Assembly: GCA_958431815.1 (NCBI GenBank)
Contig: CAUASB010000005.1
Coordinates: 62,001 to 126,000, forward strand
Source: an uncultured Eggerthella sp.
Lineage (GTDB): Bacteria; Actinomycetota; Coriobacteriia; Coriobacteriales; Eggerthellaceae
DNA length: 64,000 bases
Direction: 5' to 3'
Under the pieces are notes generated by a model, which was given only the letters and a program-made list of their open reading frames with translations, was not told where the DNA came from and made no database searches. Made by a program: the position numbers and the translations under genes. Positions 8,693-17,342 of this stretch are shown in pieces. Each line of letters opens with the position of its first letter. Positions within the stretch are counted from its first letter, which is position 1.

Positions 8693-8711
8693 CATATCAT
8701 AAAAAGATATG
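8693..8711. promoter_or_regulatory. Candidate operator before the MarR gene
   Basis: CATATC-ATAAAAA-GATATG has 6-base arms and a 7-base spacer. It lies 43 bases before the marR-like ATG. MarR proteins often bind such sites in their own promoters. No second copy was seen before acpP. Confidence 0.35.
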
Positions 8712-8753
8712 CTTCGGTTTTCCGAGTGCAATCGGTACGGTGAGGAAGTGAAC

Positions 8754-9245
8754 ATGGAATACGTTGACGACACTGAAGAGGAACGCGGCGAAAAGGCCGT
8801 TGTCGACACGCTGCTTTCCGACACGTTCAATTCCATCCTTCGCATCGAAGAGCGTTCGCTTAAGAACAGGTTGACCGAAGGGCTTTCCATTGCCGAACTG
8901 CACACCATCGTTGCTGTGGGTTTGCATGAGATCAATTCCATGAAGGTTGTTGCCAAGCGTCTTGACGTGACCATGGCCACGCTTACAGCGGCCATGAACA
9001 AGCTTGAGCGCAAGGGCTTCGTGGAACGCTCGCGCAGCGATACCGACCGCCGTCAGGTGCTGGTGCAGCTTACCTCGAAGGGTCGCAAGGCGTTCCGCGC
9101 GCATGAGTCGTTCCACAAGAGGATGGTCGACAGCGCCCTTGCCGTGCTCACCCCTGAAGAGGAAACCGTGTTCGTTTCCGCGGTGGGCAAGATCAAGGAA
9201 TTCTTCGACAAGGAAAGCAAGACGGTCCACGGCGCGAAGGCGTAA
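8754..9245 (+). CDS. MarR-family regulator, probably of the fatty acid operon
   Basis: A 163-residue winged-helix protein. Residues about 45-110 form the MarR fold: the recognition helix MATLTAAMNKLERKGFVERS is followed by the DRRQVLVQLTSKGRK wing. It is transcribed towards acpP and the fab genes, as FabT is in streptococci, so control of fatty acid synthesis is the best guess. No sequence motif proves it is FabT. The start ATG 8754 follows GAGGAAGTGA. An in-frame ATG at 8709 lies inside the palindrome and lacks a ribosome site. Confidence 0.82.
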   Translation: MEYVDDTEEERGEKAVVDTLLSDTFNSILRIEERSLKNRLTEGLSIAELHTIVAVGLHEINSMKVVAKRLDVTMATLTAAMNKLERKGFVERSRSDTDRRQVLVQLTSKGRKAFRAHESFHKRMVDSALAVLTPEEETVFVSAVGKIKEFFDKESKTVHGAKA

Positions 9246-9410
9246 CGGAACCCTTAACCCTCCCTTTTTTCAAAGTGCTTTAACGTGTCTGCCCGCAAGG
9301 GGGCTTGACTCAGTGTGCGCATTTTCCGTCCCAAAGGAAACGGGGCGCTTCAATAAGGTAGTGGCTGCGTGGCGCTTTTGCGCTGTGCGGTAAAGAGAAA
9401 GGAAATGTAT

Positions 9411-9629
9411 ATGGCAACCATCGACGCTTTGAAGGAAATTCTGAACGAGAACCTGGATATTGAGCCGGAAAAGGTTGTGGAATCCGCAACGTTCGATGAG
9501 CTGGGCATCGACTCCCTTGATATGGCTGAGCTGATCTGCGATATCGAAGAGCGCTTGGACATCGAGTTCGGCGAGCCCGAGGGTCTGGAAACCGTGGGCG
9601 CTTTGGTGGAGTACATCGATTCCCTGTAA
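9411..9629 (+). CDS. acpP: Acyl carrier protein
   Basis: A 72-residue acidic helical protein. Phosphopantetheine attaches to the serine of GIDSLDMAEL, the classical DSL motif. It carries growing acyl chains for the Fab enzymes encoded downstream. The ATG at 9411 follows AAAGGA by 7 bases and gives the usual ACP N-terminus. The alternative ATG at 9405 adds two residues. The 160 bp before the gene hold no clear terminator. A promoter may lie there, but no convincing -35/-10 pair was found. fabK follows after 160 bp. Confidence 0.95.
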   Translation: MATIDALKEILNENLDIEPEKVVESATFDELGIDSLDMAELICDIEERLDIEFGEPEGLETVGALVEYIDSL

Positions 9630-9789
9630 GACACTGGGCAACCGTTTTGGTTTCAAGGGGGCGTTGCGTCTGCGGCGCCCCCTATCATGCCGGATAAGGC
9701 AGGCTCTTTGCGGGGAAAGCAGAGGTTCTGCCCTATTCGACAGAAGTCCTTTACGGCAATCAGGCAAAAACGAAATGAGGCATACGTAC

Positions 9790-10767
9790 ATGAAGACACG
9801 TGTCACCGAGCTGCTCGGCATCGAGCAGCCTATTATCCAGGGTGGTATGGCCTGGATCGCCGATGCTAGGCTTGCGGCAGCAGTAAGCGAAGCGGGCGGT
9901 TTGGGCATTATTGCCTGCGGTTCGGCGCCGGTATCCTGGGTGCGCCAGCAGATTGAAGAGGCACGTCGCCTTACCGACAAGCCCTTCGGCTTGAACATCA
10001 TGCTGATGAACCCTGAAGCCCCCGAGCTTGCCAAGCTTGCGGCGGAAATGAAAGTGCGTGTGGTAACCACGGGCGCCGGCAACCCCGGCAATTACGTTGA
10101 CATGTGGAAGGAAGCTGGGTGCACGGTTATCCCTGTTGTGGCAAGTGCGGCGCTTGCCCGCCGCATGGAGCGCTGCGGTGCCGACGCGGTTATTGCGGAG
10201 GGGTGTGAAGCAGGTGGCCATATCGGCGAGCTTACCACGATGGCCCTTACCCCTGCGGTGTGCGATGCGGTTTCCATTCCTGTTATCGCAGCAGGCGGCA
10301 TTGCTGATGGTCGCGGTTTCGCTGCTGCTGTTGCCTTGGGCGCTGAAGGCGTTCAGGTGGGTACGCGTTTCCTTACCGCAACGGAATGCGGTATTGCCGA
10401 TGCGTACAAGCAGAAGGTGTTGGGCGCCAAAGACTCCGACACCATCGTAACGGGTCGCCCGGGCGGTCATCCGGTTCGCGGTATCAAGAACAAGTTTGCT
10501 CGCAACGTGCGCAAGCTGGAAGCAGACCCCGCCAACGACGGCGTAGTGGAAGCTGAGCTTGCCGGGTCGCTGCATCGTGCAGTCGAGGGCGATGTGGAAA
10601 ACGGGGCATTGATGGCAGGGCAGGTTGCATGCTTGGTTCACGATGAAAAGCCCGCTGCCCAGATCGTTGCCGATTTGGTGCACGAGGCCGAGGCTTGGGC
10701 AGGCGAGGGCCTTCAGCGCATGCTGGATGCCAATGCCAAGCGCGCCTGGAATGCCGAGGTGCGCTAA
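9790..10767 (+). CDS. fabK: Enoyl-ACP reductase II (FMN-dependent)
   Basis: A 325-residue TIM-barrel flavoprotein of the FabK/2-nitropropane dioxygenase family. The motifs are PIIQGGMAWIADARLAAAVS, the FMN-phosphate and catalytic segment AEGCEAGGHIGELTT, IAAGGIADGRG and EGVQVGTRFLTATECG. In a fab operon the function is reduction of trans-2-enoyl-ACP with NAD(P)H, replacing FabI. This family is resistant to triclosan. The start ATG 9790 has GAGG 9 bases upstream. An earlier ATG at 9775 overlaps that ribosome site. The fabD start follows two bases after the stop. Confidence 0.93.
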   Translation: MKTRVTELLGIEQPIIQGGMAWIADARLAAAVSEAGGLGIIACGSAPVSWVRQQIEEARRLTDKPFGLNIMLMNPEAPELAKLAAEMKVRVVTTGAGNPGNYVDMWKEAGCTVIPVVASAALARRMERCGADAVIAEGCEAGGHIGELTTMALTPAVCDAVSIPVIAAGGIADGRGFAAAVALGAEGVQVGTRFLTATECGIADAYKQKVLGAKDSDTIVTGRPGGHPVRGIKNKFARNVRKLEADPANDGVVEAELAGSLHRAVEGDVENGALMAGQVACLVHDEKPAAQIVADLVHEAEAWAGEGLQRMLDANAKRAWNAEVR

Positions 10768-10769
10768 GC

Positions 10770-11699
10770 ATGACGGTATTTATGTTTCCCGGCCAGGGAG
10801 CCCAAAAGCCCGGAATGGGCGCAGACCTTCTTGGGATTCCTGAAGTAGCGCAGGTTTTCGAGGTTGCAAGCGACGTATGCGGAATTGACGTGGCAGCGCT
10901 TTCGCGCGAAGGCACGGCCGAGCAGATAAACGATGCCTACAATGCCCAGGTGCTGACCACGGCTCTTTCCGTTGGCGTGGCACACGCCCTTGAAGCGAAG
11001 GGAGTGCACGCGCAGGCTGCATTGGGCTTTTCGCTTGGTCAGATCAGCGCGCTCATGGCTGCCGGCGCTCTTTCCTTGGAAGAGGGGTTTGCCCTGCTCG
11101 ATGTTCGCGCTCGTTCCATGGCGCAGGCGTGCGAAGAGCGCCCTGGCGCGATGTACGCGCTTTTGGGCGCCACGCATGAAGATGCCGAAAAAGTGTGCAA
11201 GGAATGCGAGCAGGATGATGTATTGGTATGCGCCAACTACAATGCGCCGGGCCAAGTGGTTATTTCCGGCGATGTTGCCGCAATCGACAGGGCCGAGCAG
11301 GTTTGGCGCGATGCGGGCAAGCGCGGTGCGCGCCTGAACACGGCCGGCGCCTTCCATAGCCCCCTGATGGTTGCAGCGTCTGATGCGGTGCGCGCAAAAT
11401 GCGCCGAGCTTACGTGGAGGCAGCCTCATGTTCCTGTTGTCTGCAACACGGATGCCCAGGTGTTCGAAGTGGCGCAGGCTGCCGATCGTCTGGCGCGCCA
11501 GGTGGTAAGCCCCGTATTGTTCGAACAGAGCGTTGCGGCGCTGGCAGCGCAGGGCGCCACTGAGTTTGCCGAAGTCGGCTTCGGCGCGGTATTGAACGGC
11601 TTGGTGCGCCGCATAGACAAATCGCTAAGCCGTGTTCGTGTGGGCACACTCGACGAGCTGAACGCCTACGTTGCTGCGGCAGACGAAGGAAAGGAGTAG
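10770..11699 (+). CDS. fabD: Malonyl-CoA:ACP transacylase
   Basis: A 309-residue acyltransferase. The N-terminus MTVFMFPGQGAQKPGMG is the family signature. The nucleophilic serine is in GFSLGQISAL, a GxSxG with Leu in place of the usual His. The catalytic histidine is in AFHSPLM. It loads malonate onto ACP. The gene is tightly spaced with fabK (2 bases) and fabG (2 bases), which supports a single transcript. Confidence 0.94.
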   Translation: MTVFMFPGQGAQKPGMGADLLGIPEVAQVFEVASDVCGIDVAALSREGTAEQINDAYNAQVLTTALSVGVAHALEAKGVHAQAALGFSLGQISALMAAGALSLEEGFALLDVRARSMAQACEERPGAMYALLGATHEDAEKVCKECEQDDVLVCANYNAPGQVVISGDVAAIDRAEQVWRDAGKRGARLNTAGAFHSPLMVAASDAVRAKCAELTWRQPHVPVVCNTDAQVFEVAQAADRLARQVVSPVLFEQSVAALAAQGATEFAEVGFGAVLNGLVRRIDKSLSRVRVGTLDELNAYVAAADEGKE

Positions 11700-11701
11700 C
11701 C

Positions 11702-12469
11702 ATGGCGAAACCAGAGAATCGTGCGGAGTTTCCCGTCGCCTTGGTAACGGGCGGCAGCCGCGGCATCGGAGAAGCGTGCGTGCGCACGTTGGCCAAGGCG
11801 GGTTTTGCTGTTGCTATCAACTGCTCAAGCGAGAAGAGCCTTGCTGCGGCCGAGCAGCTGGCCTTATCGGTTGCCCAGGAATGCGGCGTCGAAGCCAAGG
11901 CGTTTCGCGCTGATGTTTCCTCATTCGATGAGGTTGCGGCGATGGTGAAAGAGGTATTCGGCACGTGGGGCCGTATCGACGTGCTGGTGAACAATGCCGG
12001 CATTACGCGTGATGGACTGCTGGCCCGCATGAGTGAGGAAGCATTTGATCAGGTAATAGACGTAAACCTGAAGGGTGCTTTCAACTGTGTGCGCCAGGTG
12101 GCCCCTATCATGATGAAGCAAAGGCATGGGCGTATCGTAAGCGTCTCCAGTGTCGTAGGGCTGTTCGGCAATGCAGGGCAGGTAAACTACGCTGCCTCGA
12201 AGGCGGGCATCATCGGCCTTACCAAGAGTGCCGCCAAGGAGCTTGCGCCGCGCGGTATCACGGTGAACGCGGTGGCTCCCGGGTTCATCGAAACGGACAT
12301 GACCGAGGCAGTGGGCGAAAAGGCCATCGAGGCGGTACGCGGCCGCATTGCCATGAAAGAATTTGGCAAGCCGCAAGACGTTGCGAATGCGGTTGCTTTT
12401 TTGGCGAGCAACGAGGCTCGCTACATCACAGGACAGGTTTTGGCGATTGATGGAGGGATGTCGCTGTGA
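11702..12469 (+). CDS. fabG: 3-oxoacyl-ACP reductase
   Basis: A 255-residue short-chain dehydrogenase. ALVTGGSRGIGEA is the NADP-binding TGxxxGxG motif. NNAGITRDGLL, the serine in VSVSSVVGLFGN and YAASKAGIIG form the Asn-Ser-Tyr-Lys catalytic set. The C-terminus (YITGQVLAIDGGMSL) is typical of FabG. It reduces beta-ketoacyl-ACP with NADPH. The ATG follows GGAAAGGAGTAGCC. The 3' end overlaps fabF by four bases. Confidence 0.96.
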   Translation: MAKPENRAEFPVALVTGGSRGIGEACVRTLAKAGFAVAINCSSEKSLAAAEQLALSVAQECGVEAKAFRADVSSFDEVAAMVKEVFGTWGRIDVLVNNAGITRDGLLARMSEEAFDQVIDVNLKGAFNCVRQVAPIMMKQRHGRIVSVSSVVGLFGNAGQVNYAASKAGIIGLTKSAAKELAPRGITVNAVAPGFIETDMTEAVGEKAIEAVRGRIAMKEFGKPQDVANAVAFLASNEARYITGQVLAIDGGMSL

Positions 12470-13743
12470 GTGATATCGAGAACAACAACGGGTTCCACCG
12501 TGTAGTGATTACGGGCATGGGCGCGGTTTCCCCGGCCGGTTTCGGCGTAGATGCGCTGTGGAGCAAGGTCGCAGCCGGCGAAAGCTGCCTTACGCTGCTT
12601 CCCGAAGAAGAGCGCGAAAAGCTCAATGTGAACGTGGTTGGCCGTATTCCCGGCTACGACCCGCTGGAAGCAGGGTTCACCAAGAAGGAATCCCGCCGTT
12701 TCGCCCCCTTTGTGCAGTATGCGATGCTGGCCTCCGATGAGGCTATGGCACAGGCCGGTATCGAAATGGAACAGGAAGACGAAAACCGCTTTGCGTGCGT
12801 GTTCGGTTCCGGCATCGGCGGCATGGAAATCTTCGAGCGTGAATCGGTGGTGCTGCATGAGCGTGGTGCCAAGCGCGTAAGCCCGCTGTTCATCCCCACC
12901 ATGATTTCCAACATGGCGGCAGGCAACCTTGCCATCCGCTACGGTTTGAAGGGCGACTGCCTGAACATCGTCACGGCATGCGCTACGGGCTCCCATTGCG
13001 TTGGCGAGGCCTATCGTCTTATCCGCTTCGGCTTGGCCGACGCGGCGCTTGCCGGCGGCACTGAGGAAGGCACCTGCAACATGTCGCTTGCGGGCTTTGG
13101 CAACTTAGGCGCCATCACGAAATCCGACGACCCGGAAAAGGCTGCGCTGCCTTTCGATGCCCGTCGTTCCGGTTTCGTTGCGGGCGAAGGCGCCGGTGCG
13201 CTGGTGCTGGAATCGCTTGAGCATGCCCAGGCACGCGGCGCCAACATCATCGCCGAGATCACGGGCTTCGGTTCCACGGGCGATGCCTACCATATGACCG
13301 CTCCTGAGCCGAGCGGCGAGGGTGCCGTGCGCGCTATGTGCCAGGCGCTTGCCGAAGGCGGTTTCCAGCCTGAAGATGCGGGCCACCTGAACGCCCACGG
13401 TACGGCAACGCATGTGAACGACATGGTGGAAGCGGCCGCTTGGCATGGCCTTTTGGGCGACGAGCTTGCCGAAAAGGTGCCCGTTACCTCCGTCAAGGGC
13501 ACGGTGGGCCATATGCTGGGCGCAGCTGGCGCCATCGAGGCCATCGTTTCGGCGATCTCCGCTTCGCGCGGTATTGTTCCCCCGACGGCGGGCTATGCAG
13601 AGCCCGACCCAGAGTGCCCGGTGTTCGTTCCGACGGGTGCCTTGGTAAACCGCCCGCAGAAGGTTGTCCTCTCCAATTCTCTGGGCTTCGGCGGCCACAA
13701 CGCTTCGCTGGCCATTTCCCCGTTTGTGGAGGTGCGTGAGTAG
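12466..13743 (+). CDS. fabF: Beta-ketoacyl-ACP synthase II
   Basis: A 425-residue thiolase-fold condensing enzyme. The Cys-His-His triad is visible: the Cys in NIVTACATGSHCVG, His in HLNAHGTATHVNDMVE, and His in SVKGTVGHMLGAAGA. It starts RVVITGMGAVSPAG. It elongates acyl-ACP with malonyl-ACP. No fabH (initiating synthase) is in this cluster, so chain initiation must be encoded elsewhere. The ATGA-type overlap with fabG and the one-base overlap with fabZ indicate translational coupling. The GTG/ATG choice is clear from GGAGGGATGTCGCT. Confidence 0.96.
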   Translation: MSDIENNNGFHRVVITGMGAVSPAGFGVDALWSKVAAGESCLTLLPEEEREKLNVNVVGRIPGYDPLEAGFTKKESRRFAPFVQYAMLASDEAMAQAGIEMEQEDENRFACVFGSGIGGMEIFERESVVLHERGAKRVSPLFIPTMISNMAAGNLAIRYGLKGDCLNIVTACATGSHCVGEAYRLIRFGLADAALAGGTEEGTCNMSLAGFGNLGAITKSDDPEKAALPFDARRSGFVAGEGAGALVLESLEHAQARGANIIAEITGFGSTGDAYHMTAPEPSGEGAVRAMCQALAEGGFQPEDAGHLNAHGTATHVNDMVEAAAWHGLLGDELAEKVPVTSVKGTVGHMLGAAGAIEAIVSAISASRGIVPPTAGYAEPDPECPVFVPTGALVNRPQKVVLSNSLGFGGHNASLAISPFVEVRE

Positions 13744-14237
13744 TGAGTGACGCAACCGAACAGGAAAACGCAGCGGCCGCGGTAACCTTTCCCTGCGAAC
13801 GCGAAGGCGTGCTGGCATTGCTGCCGCACCGCGACCCGTTTGTGTGGGTGAGCCGTATCGTAAGCTGCGAGCCGGGCGAATCCATCGTGGCGCAGCTTGA
13901 CGTCGATCCTGAACTCCCGCTGTTCGCCGGCCACTTTCCGGGACATCCGGTGCTTCCCGGTGTGATCCTGATGGAGGCACTTGCCCAGGCGGCGTGCTGC
14001 TGTCTGCTTTCCGGCAGCGGCCAAGCAGGGCACATTGGGTATTTGGCGGGCATCGACAAGGCGAAGTTCCGCCGCACGGTGCTCCCTGGCGACACGGTTT
14101 CCCTTGAGGTCACCATCACGCGCAACTCTTCGCGTATGTGCGTGGCGGAAGTAGTTGCCCGCGTTGAGGGCGAAGTGTGCGCCCAGGCAACGCAGAAGTA
14201 CGTGATGGCAAAGGTGCAGAAAGAGGGAGAGCAGTAA
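13743..14237 (+). CDS. fabZ: 3-hydroxyacyl-ACP dehydratase
   Basis: A 164-residue hot-dog protein. LPHRDPFVWVSRIV is the FabZ N-terminal block. The active-site His and Glu lie in FAGHFPGHPVLPGVILMEALAQ. It dehydrates beta-hydroxyacyl-ACP. The start is GTG 13743, overlapping the fabF TAG. The stop overlaps the accDA ATG (TAATG). A 15-residue acidic leader precedes the fold. No fabA or fabM is present, so unsaturated fatty acid synthesis, if any, relies on other genes. Confidence 0.94.
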   Translation: MSDATEQENAAAAVTFPCEREGVLALLPHRDPFVWVSRIVSCEPGESIVAQLDVDPELPLFAGHFPGHPVLPGVILMEALAQAACCCLLSGSGQAGHIGYLAGIDKAKFRRTVLPGDTVSLEVTITRNSSRMCVAEVVARVEGEVCAQATQKYVMAKVQKEGEQ

Positions 14238-16504
14238 TGGCAAAGAGCTCCGTTACCGCGCAGGACAGTGCTGTGGTCTACCAGCTTTCCCTGCTCGAAC
14301 AGGCTGTGAATGCGCCGCTTCTGGTGGTGGGTTACGGCTCGCCCATGAAGGCATGCGTGAAGGCATGCGTGAAGAACGGCTGCAGCCAGATTTGGGTTAC
14401 CGGCACGAAGGACAAGGAAAAGGCGTTTTCCTGTTCCGGTGCGGCCCACGTTGCTCTGCTGGGCGATAAATTCGATGCCCGTCTGTTCACCAACGTATAT
14501 GCGGTTGTGCATGCCGCGAAGGCGTGCAGTGCCGGTGCTCTTCTGGTGTGCGATACCGATTTTGCGGCCGATCCGCTGCTCCGCATGGTTGCCGCGCAGA
14601 ACGATATGTGCGTGCTTGTTCCCATGGAAAAGGACCGTTCGCACAGCTTGTGGGTGGAGTGCCATCCCGATCCGACGTTCGGGGACTACGAGCCGAAATG
14701 GCGCCGTTGCCCCAAGTGCAAGCTGTATCACGACGAAAAGCCCGTTCTGGCATCGGGCGGTGTGTGCCCAACGTGCGGTGAGCTGTACCGTCTTACCTCT
14801 ACCGAGCGCATCGCCTTGCTGTTCGACGAAGGCTCATTCGAGGAGTGGGACGCTTCTATGGAGGAAAGCGATCCGCTTCAGTTCCCCAATTTCGCCGATC
14901 TGATTGAAAAGCAGCGCAGCCGCAGCGGCCTCGATGAAGGCGTGCGTACCGGCAAGGTGAAGCTTGACGGCCGCGAAGTGGTGATTGGCATCATGGAATC
15001 CACCTTCATGATGGGTTCCATGGGTTCGGTTGTGGGAGAGAAGATCACGCGTGCCGTGGAACGCGCAACCGAAGAAGGGCTGCCGCTGTTCCTCTTCACG
15101 GCATCGGGCGGTGCCCGTATGCAGGAGGGCTTGGTTTCCCTGATGCAGATGGGCAAGATCAGCGCCGCTATCGAAGAGCACAGCCGTGCGGGGCTTTTGT
15201 ACGTGTCGGTTATCACCGATCCCACCACCGGCGGCGTCACGGCTTCGTTTGCTATGCAGGGCGATATCATCATTTCCGAGCCCCATGCGCTTATCGGCTT
15301 TGCAGGGCGCCGTGTTATCCAGGACACCATCAAGCAGACGCTGCCTGAAGGGTTCCAGACGGCGGAATTCGCACTGGAGCATGGCCTGATCGATGCCATT
15401 GTGGAGCGCAGCGAGCTGAAGGAAACCCTTTCGCGCATCCTGGCGTTGCACAGCGCACCGAAGGATATCGAGCTTGACCAGAACATGGTGCGCGTTGTTC
15501 CTGGTGGCGGTGCGGTACGTGCCATGCTCCGTGCGGCGCAGGATGCCGTTGCGGCGCGTCAAGAGGGCAATCAGGAAGAGGGAGCGTTCACAAAGCTGGC
15601 CGATGAGGTTGGCAAGCGTATCAACGTGAAGGGCGCCTTCTCGCTGAAGCGCGCGCTGAAGAAGCGCGGCATGGCCGATGCCCCTTCGGTTCTGCCGGTT
15701 AAAAAGGCTTCCTCCAAGGATGACAACCCAGCTTGGGAAAGCGTGATGATTGCCCGCAACATCCATCGTCCCACCTCGCAGTATTACATCAACCACATGG
15801 TTGAGGGCTTCTTCGAGCTGCACGGCGACCGCATGTTTGCCGACGACGGTGCCATCATCGGCGGCATCGGTTGGATCGACGGCATGCCCGTTACCGTGGT
15901 AGCGGAAGAAAAGGGCTCCGATTTGAAGCAGCGCATTGCGCGCAACTTCGGGTGCCCGCAGCCCGAGGGCTACCGTAAGAGCCTGCGTTTGATGCGCCAG
16001 GCGGAAAAGTTCGGTCGCCCCATCGTGTGCTTGGTCGATACCCAAGGTGCTTTCTGCGGCATGGAGGCTGAAGAGCGTGGTCAAGGCAACGCCATCGCCG
16101 ACAACCTGGTTGCCATGGCAGGGCTTACGGTGCCGGTAGTGTGCATCGTTTTGGGCGAAGGCGGCTCGGGCGGCGCTCTGGCGCTTGCCATGGGCAATCG
16201 TGTTGCCATGCAGGACCATGCGGTGTATTCGGTGCTTTCCCCTGAAGGCTTCGCTTCCATTCTGTGGAAAGACCGCACGCGTGCTGCCGAGGCTGCTGCC
16301 GTCATGAAGATGAGCGCACATGAGGCCTGCGAGATGGGCCTTATCGAAGAAGTGGTAAGCGAAGGGGAGGGGCCTGCGCACGAAAATCCCGAGCAAGCCG
16401 CTGCGCATGTCGAAGAATATGTGGTTCGCTCCCTGCGCGAGTTGTACAGCTTGAGCCCCGAAGAGCTTCGAGAGCAGCGCTATCAGCGATTCAGGGCATT
16501 CTAA
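14237..16504 (+). CDS. accDA: Fused acetyl-CoA carboxylase carboxyltransferase (AccD-AccA)
   Basis: A 755-residue fusion of the two carboxyltransferase subunits that make malonyl-CoA. Residues 1-150 form an N-terminal region not seen in ordinary AccD. CPKC...CPTC at about 158-180 is the AccD zinc ribbon, and the beta half follows to about 440 (GSVVGEKITRAVE, TASGGARMQEG). The alpha half starts near 505 (ARNIHRPTSQYYI, FELHGDRMFADD, GEGGSGGALALAMGN). Fusion fixes 1:1 stoichiometry. The biotin carboxylase and carrier protein are absent from this operon. The only such genes in the window lie in the pxp cluster at 26.5-28.3 kb. The gene closes the fab operon before a strong terminator. Confidence 0.93.
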   Translation: MAKSSVTAQDSAVVYQLSLLEQAVNAPLLVVGYGSPMKACVKACVKNGCSQIWVTGTKDKEKAFSCSGAAHVALLGDKFDARLFTNVYAVVHAAKACSAGALLVCDTDFAADPLLRMVAAQNDMCVLVPMEKDRSHSLWVECHPDPTFGDYEPKWRRCPKCKLYHDEKPVLASGGVCPTCGELYRLTSTERIALLFDEGSFEEWDASMEESDPLQFPNFADLIEKQRSRSGLDEGVRTGKVKLDGREVVIGIMESTFMMGSMGSVVGEKITRAVERATEEGLPLFLFTASGGARMQEGLVSLMQMGKISAAIEEHSRAGLLYVSVITDPTTGGVTASFAMQGDIIISEPHALIGFAGRRVIQDTIKQTLPEGFQTAEFALEHGLIDAIVERSELKETLSRILALHSAPKDIELDQNMVRVVPGGGAVRAMLRAAQDAVAARQEGNQEEGAFTKLADEVGKRINVKGAFSLKRALKKRGMADAPSVLPVKKASSKDDNPAWESVMIARNIHRPTSQYYINHMVEGFFELHGDRMFADDGAIIGGIGWIDGMPVTVVAEEKGSDLKQRIARNFGCPQPEGYRKSLRLMRQAEKFGRPIVCLVDTQGAFCGMEAEERGQGNAIADNLVAMAGLTVPVVCIVLGEGGSGGALALAMGNRVAMQDHAVYSVLSPEGFASILWKDRTRAAEAAAVMKMSAHEACEMGLIEEVVSEGEGPAHENPEQAAAHVEEYVVRSLRELYSLSPEELREQRYQRFRAF

Positions 16505-16540
16505 TTGATTTCCTGATGACCCGATAAATACCTGTACTGA

Positions 16541-16577
16541 AAAACGCCTTGGCTGGAGTATCCGGCCAAGGCGTTTT
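16541..16577 (+). terminator. Terminator of the fab/acc operon
   Basis: AAAACGCCTTGGC (16541-16553) pairs with GCCAAGGCGTTTT (16565-16577) across an 11-base loop. The A and T flanks make it potentially bidirectional. Confidence 0.93.
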
Positions 16578-16686
16578 GGCTTTGGGCAGTAAGGGGATTT
16601 TGTGGCAGCAAGGGCGCATACGTGGTTGGCCCTTCGCCATGGTGGAGGGATGCGCGTTCACACGCTCGTTCGAGCTATCGGTTGTT

Positions 16687-16698
16687 AGAACGCGTTCT
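16687..16698. promoter_or_regulatory. 12-base palindrome before the small unknown gene
   Basis: AGAACGCGTTCT is a perfect palindrome lying 92 bases before the start at 16790. It could be an operator. The GAAC/GTTC half-sites resemble Gram-positive SOS boxes, but the spacer is 2 rather than 4 bases. Confidence 0.3.
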
Positions 16699-16789
16699 AT
16701 GCATTCCATCAGGGATTCAAATATGTTTTTGAAGTGGATAGCCCTTACAATGTGCAATAGGGATCACAATTCAATAGAGGGAGAGAATT

Positions 16790-17074
16790 ATGGCAGAACC
16801 ACAATATGTTGTTATCGCGGGCTTCCCGAATGCTGACTTCATGGTAGTTGCCCTTGACAAGGAAGGCGTTGCTATCACCGAGAAGACGTTCAAGCCTGTC
16901 GATTTCATGCGCGAAATGGAATCGTTCCTGGAAGCATATCCTGCCCCTGAAATCAGGATGATCGGTCCTAAGGATTATGCGGTTGAGTACAAGAAGATGC
17001 TCATCAAGGGCAAGTACGTAACCGAGCATCCCGGCATTCCGATCGAGGTTCTTTATCGCGGTAACTACGCATAG
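16790..17074 (+). CDS. Small conserved-looking protein of unknown function
   Basis: A 94-residue soluble protein with no signal peptide or membrane segment. It begins MAEPQYVVIAGFPNADFMVV and reads like an alternating beta/alpha fold, with hydrophobic strands YVVIAGF and MVVALDK, an FMREMESFLEAY helix and IRMIGP. I do not recognise the family. It has its own promoter-sized gap (210 bp, with a palindrome at 16687), a good AGAGGGAGAG ribosome site and its own terminator at 17075-17103. This argues for a real monocistronic gene. Codon use resembles that of the highly expressed ilvC and rpsA. Confidence 0.72.
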   Translation: MAEPQYVVIAGFPNADFMVVALDKEGVAITEKTFKPVDFMREMESFLEAYPAPEIRMIGPKDYAVEYKKMLIKGKYVTEHPGIPIEVLYRGNYA

Positions 17075-17103
17075 GAAAAGCGGCGAAAGCCGCTTTTCTT
17101 TTT
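17075..17103 (+). terminator. Terminator of the 94-residue gene
   Basis: GAAAAGCGGC-GAAA-GCCGCTTTTC (17075-17098) with a GNRA loop, followed by TTTTT. It begins one base after the stop codon. Confidence 0.94.
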
Positions 17104-17140
17104 ACGGTGGTATTGCGTCTTTTCTACACGGAGGGCGTTC

Positions 17141-17186
17141 AAAAGAGCAGGAGGGTCCCACAACGGTTGGATCCTCCTGCTCTTTT
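17141..17186. terminator. Long hairpin, probable bidirectional terminator
   Basis: AAAAGAGCAGGAGG (17141-17154) pairs with CCTCCTGCTCTTTT (17173-17186), with a GGTCC/GGATC continuation inside. It lies between the 94-residue gene (+) and the SNF transporter (-), so it may stop transcription from both sides. Confidence 0.85.
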
Positions 17187-17241
17187 CGTTTATGTTCCAG
17201 GTGAAATGGCGGGCAAGGATTTGCTGAGTGCAGATGAACCA

Positions 17242-17270
17242 AAGGGGGCGGCCGATATGGCCGCCCCCTT
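17242..17270. terminator. GC-rich hairpin downstream of the SNF transporter
   Basis: AAGGGGGCGGCC (17242-17253) pairs with GGCCGCCCCCTT (17259-17270). On the minus strand it is 70 bases after the transporter stop. The T run is short, so termination is likely but not certain. Confidence 0.6.
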
Positions 17271-17342
17271 CTTCGCTGAGTGGAGCCTAGCTGCGCTGCC
17301 GAGCCCCTGCGCATCGTTATTGCGTTGCTTGCGATCAGGCGT

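Noticed and set aside
16687..16698. A possible LexA/SOS box
   Set aside because: The GAAC and GTTC half-sites are only two bases apart instead of four, and the downstream gene is not a known SOS gene. It is kept only as an unnamed palindrome.
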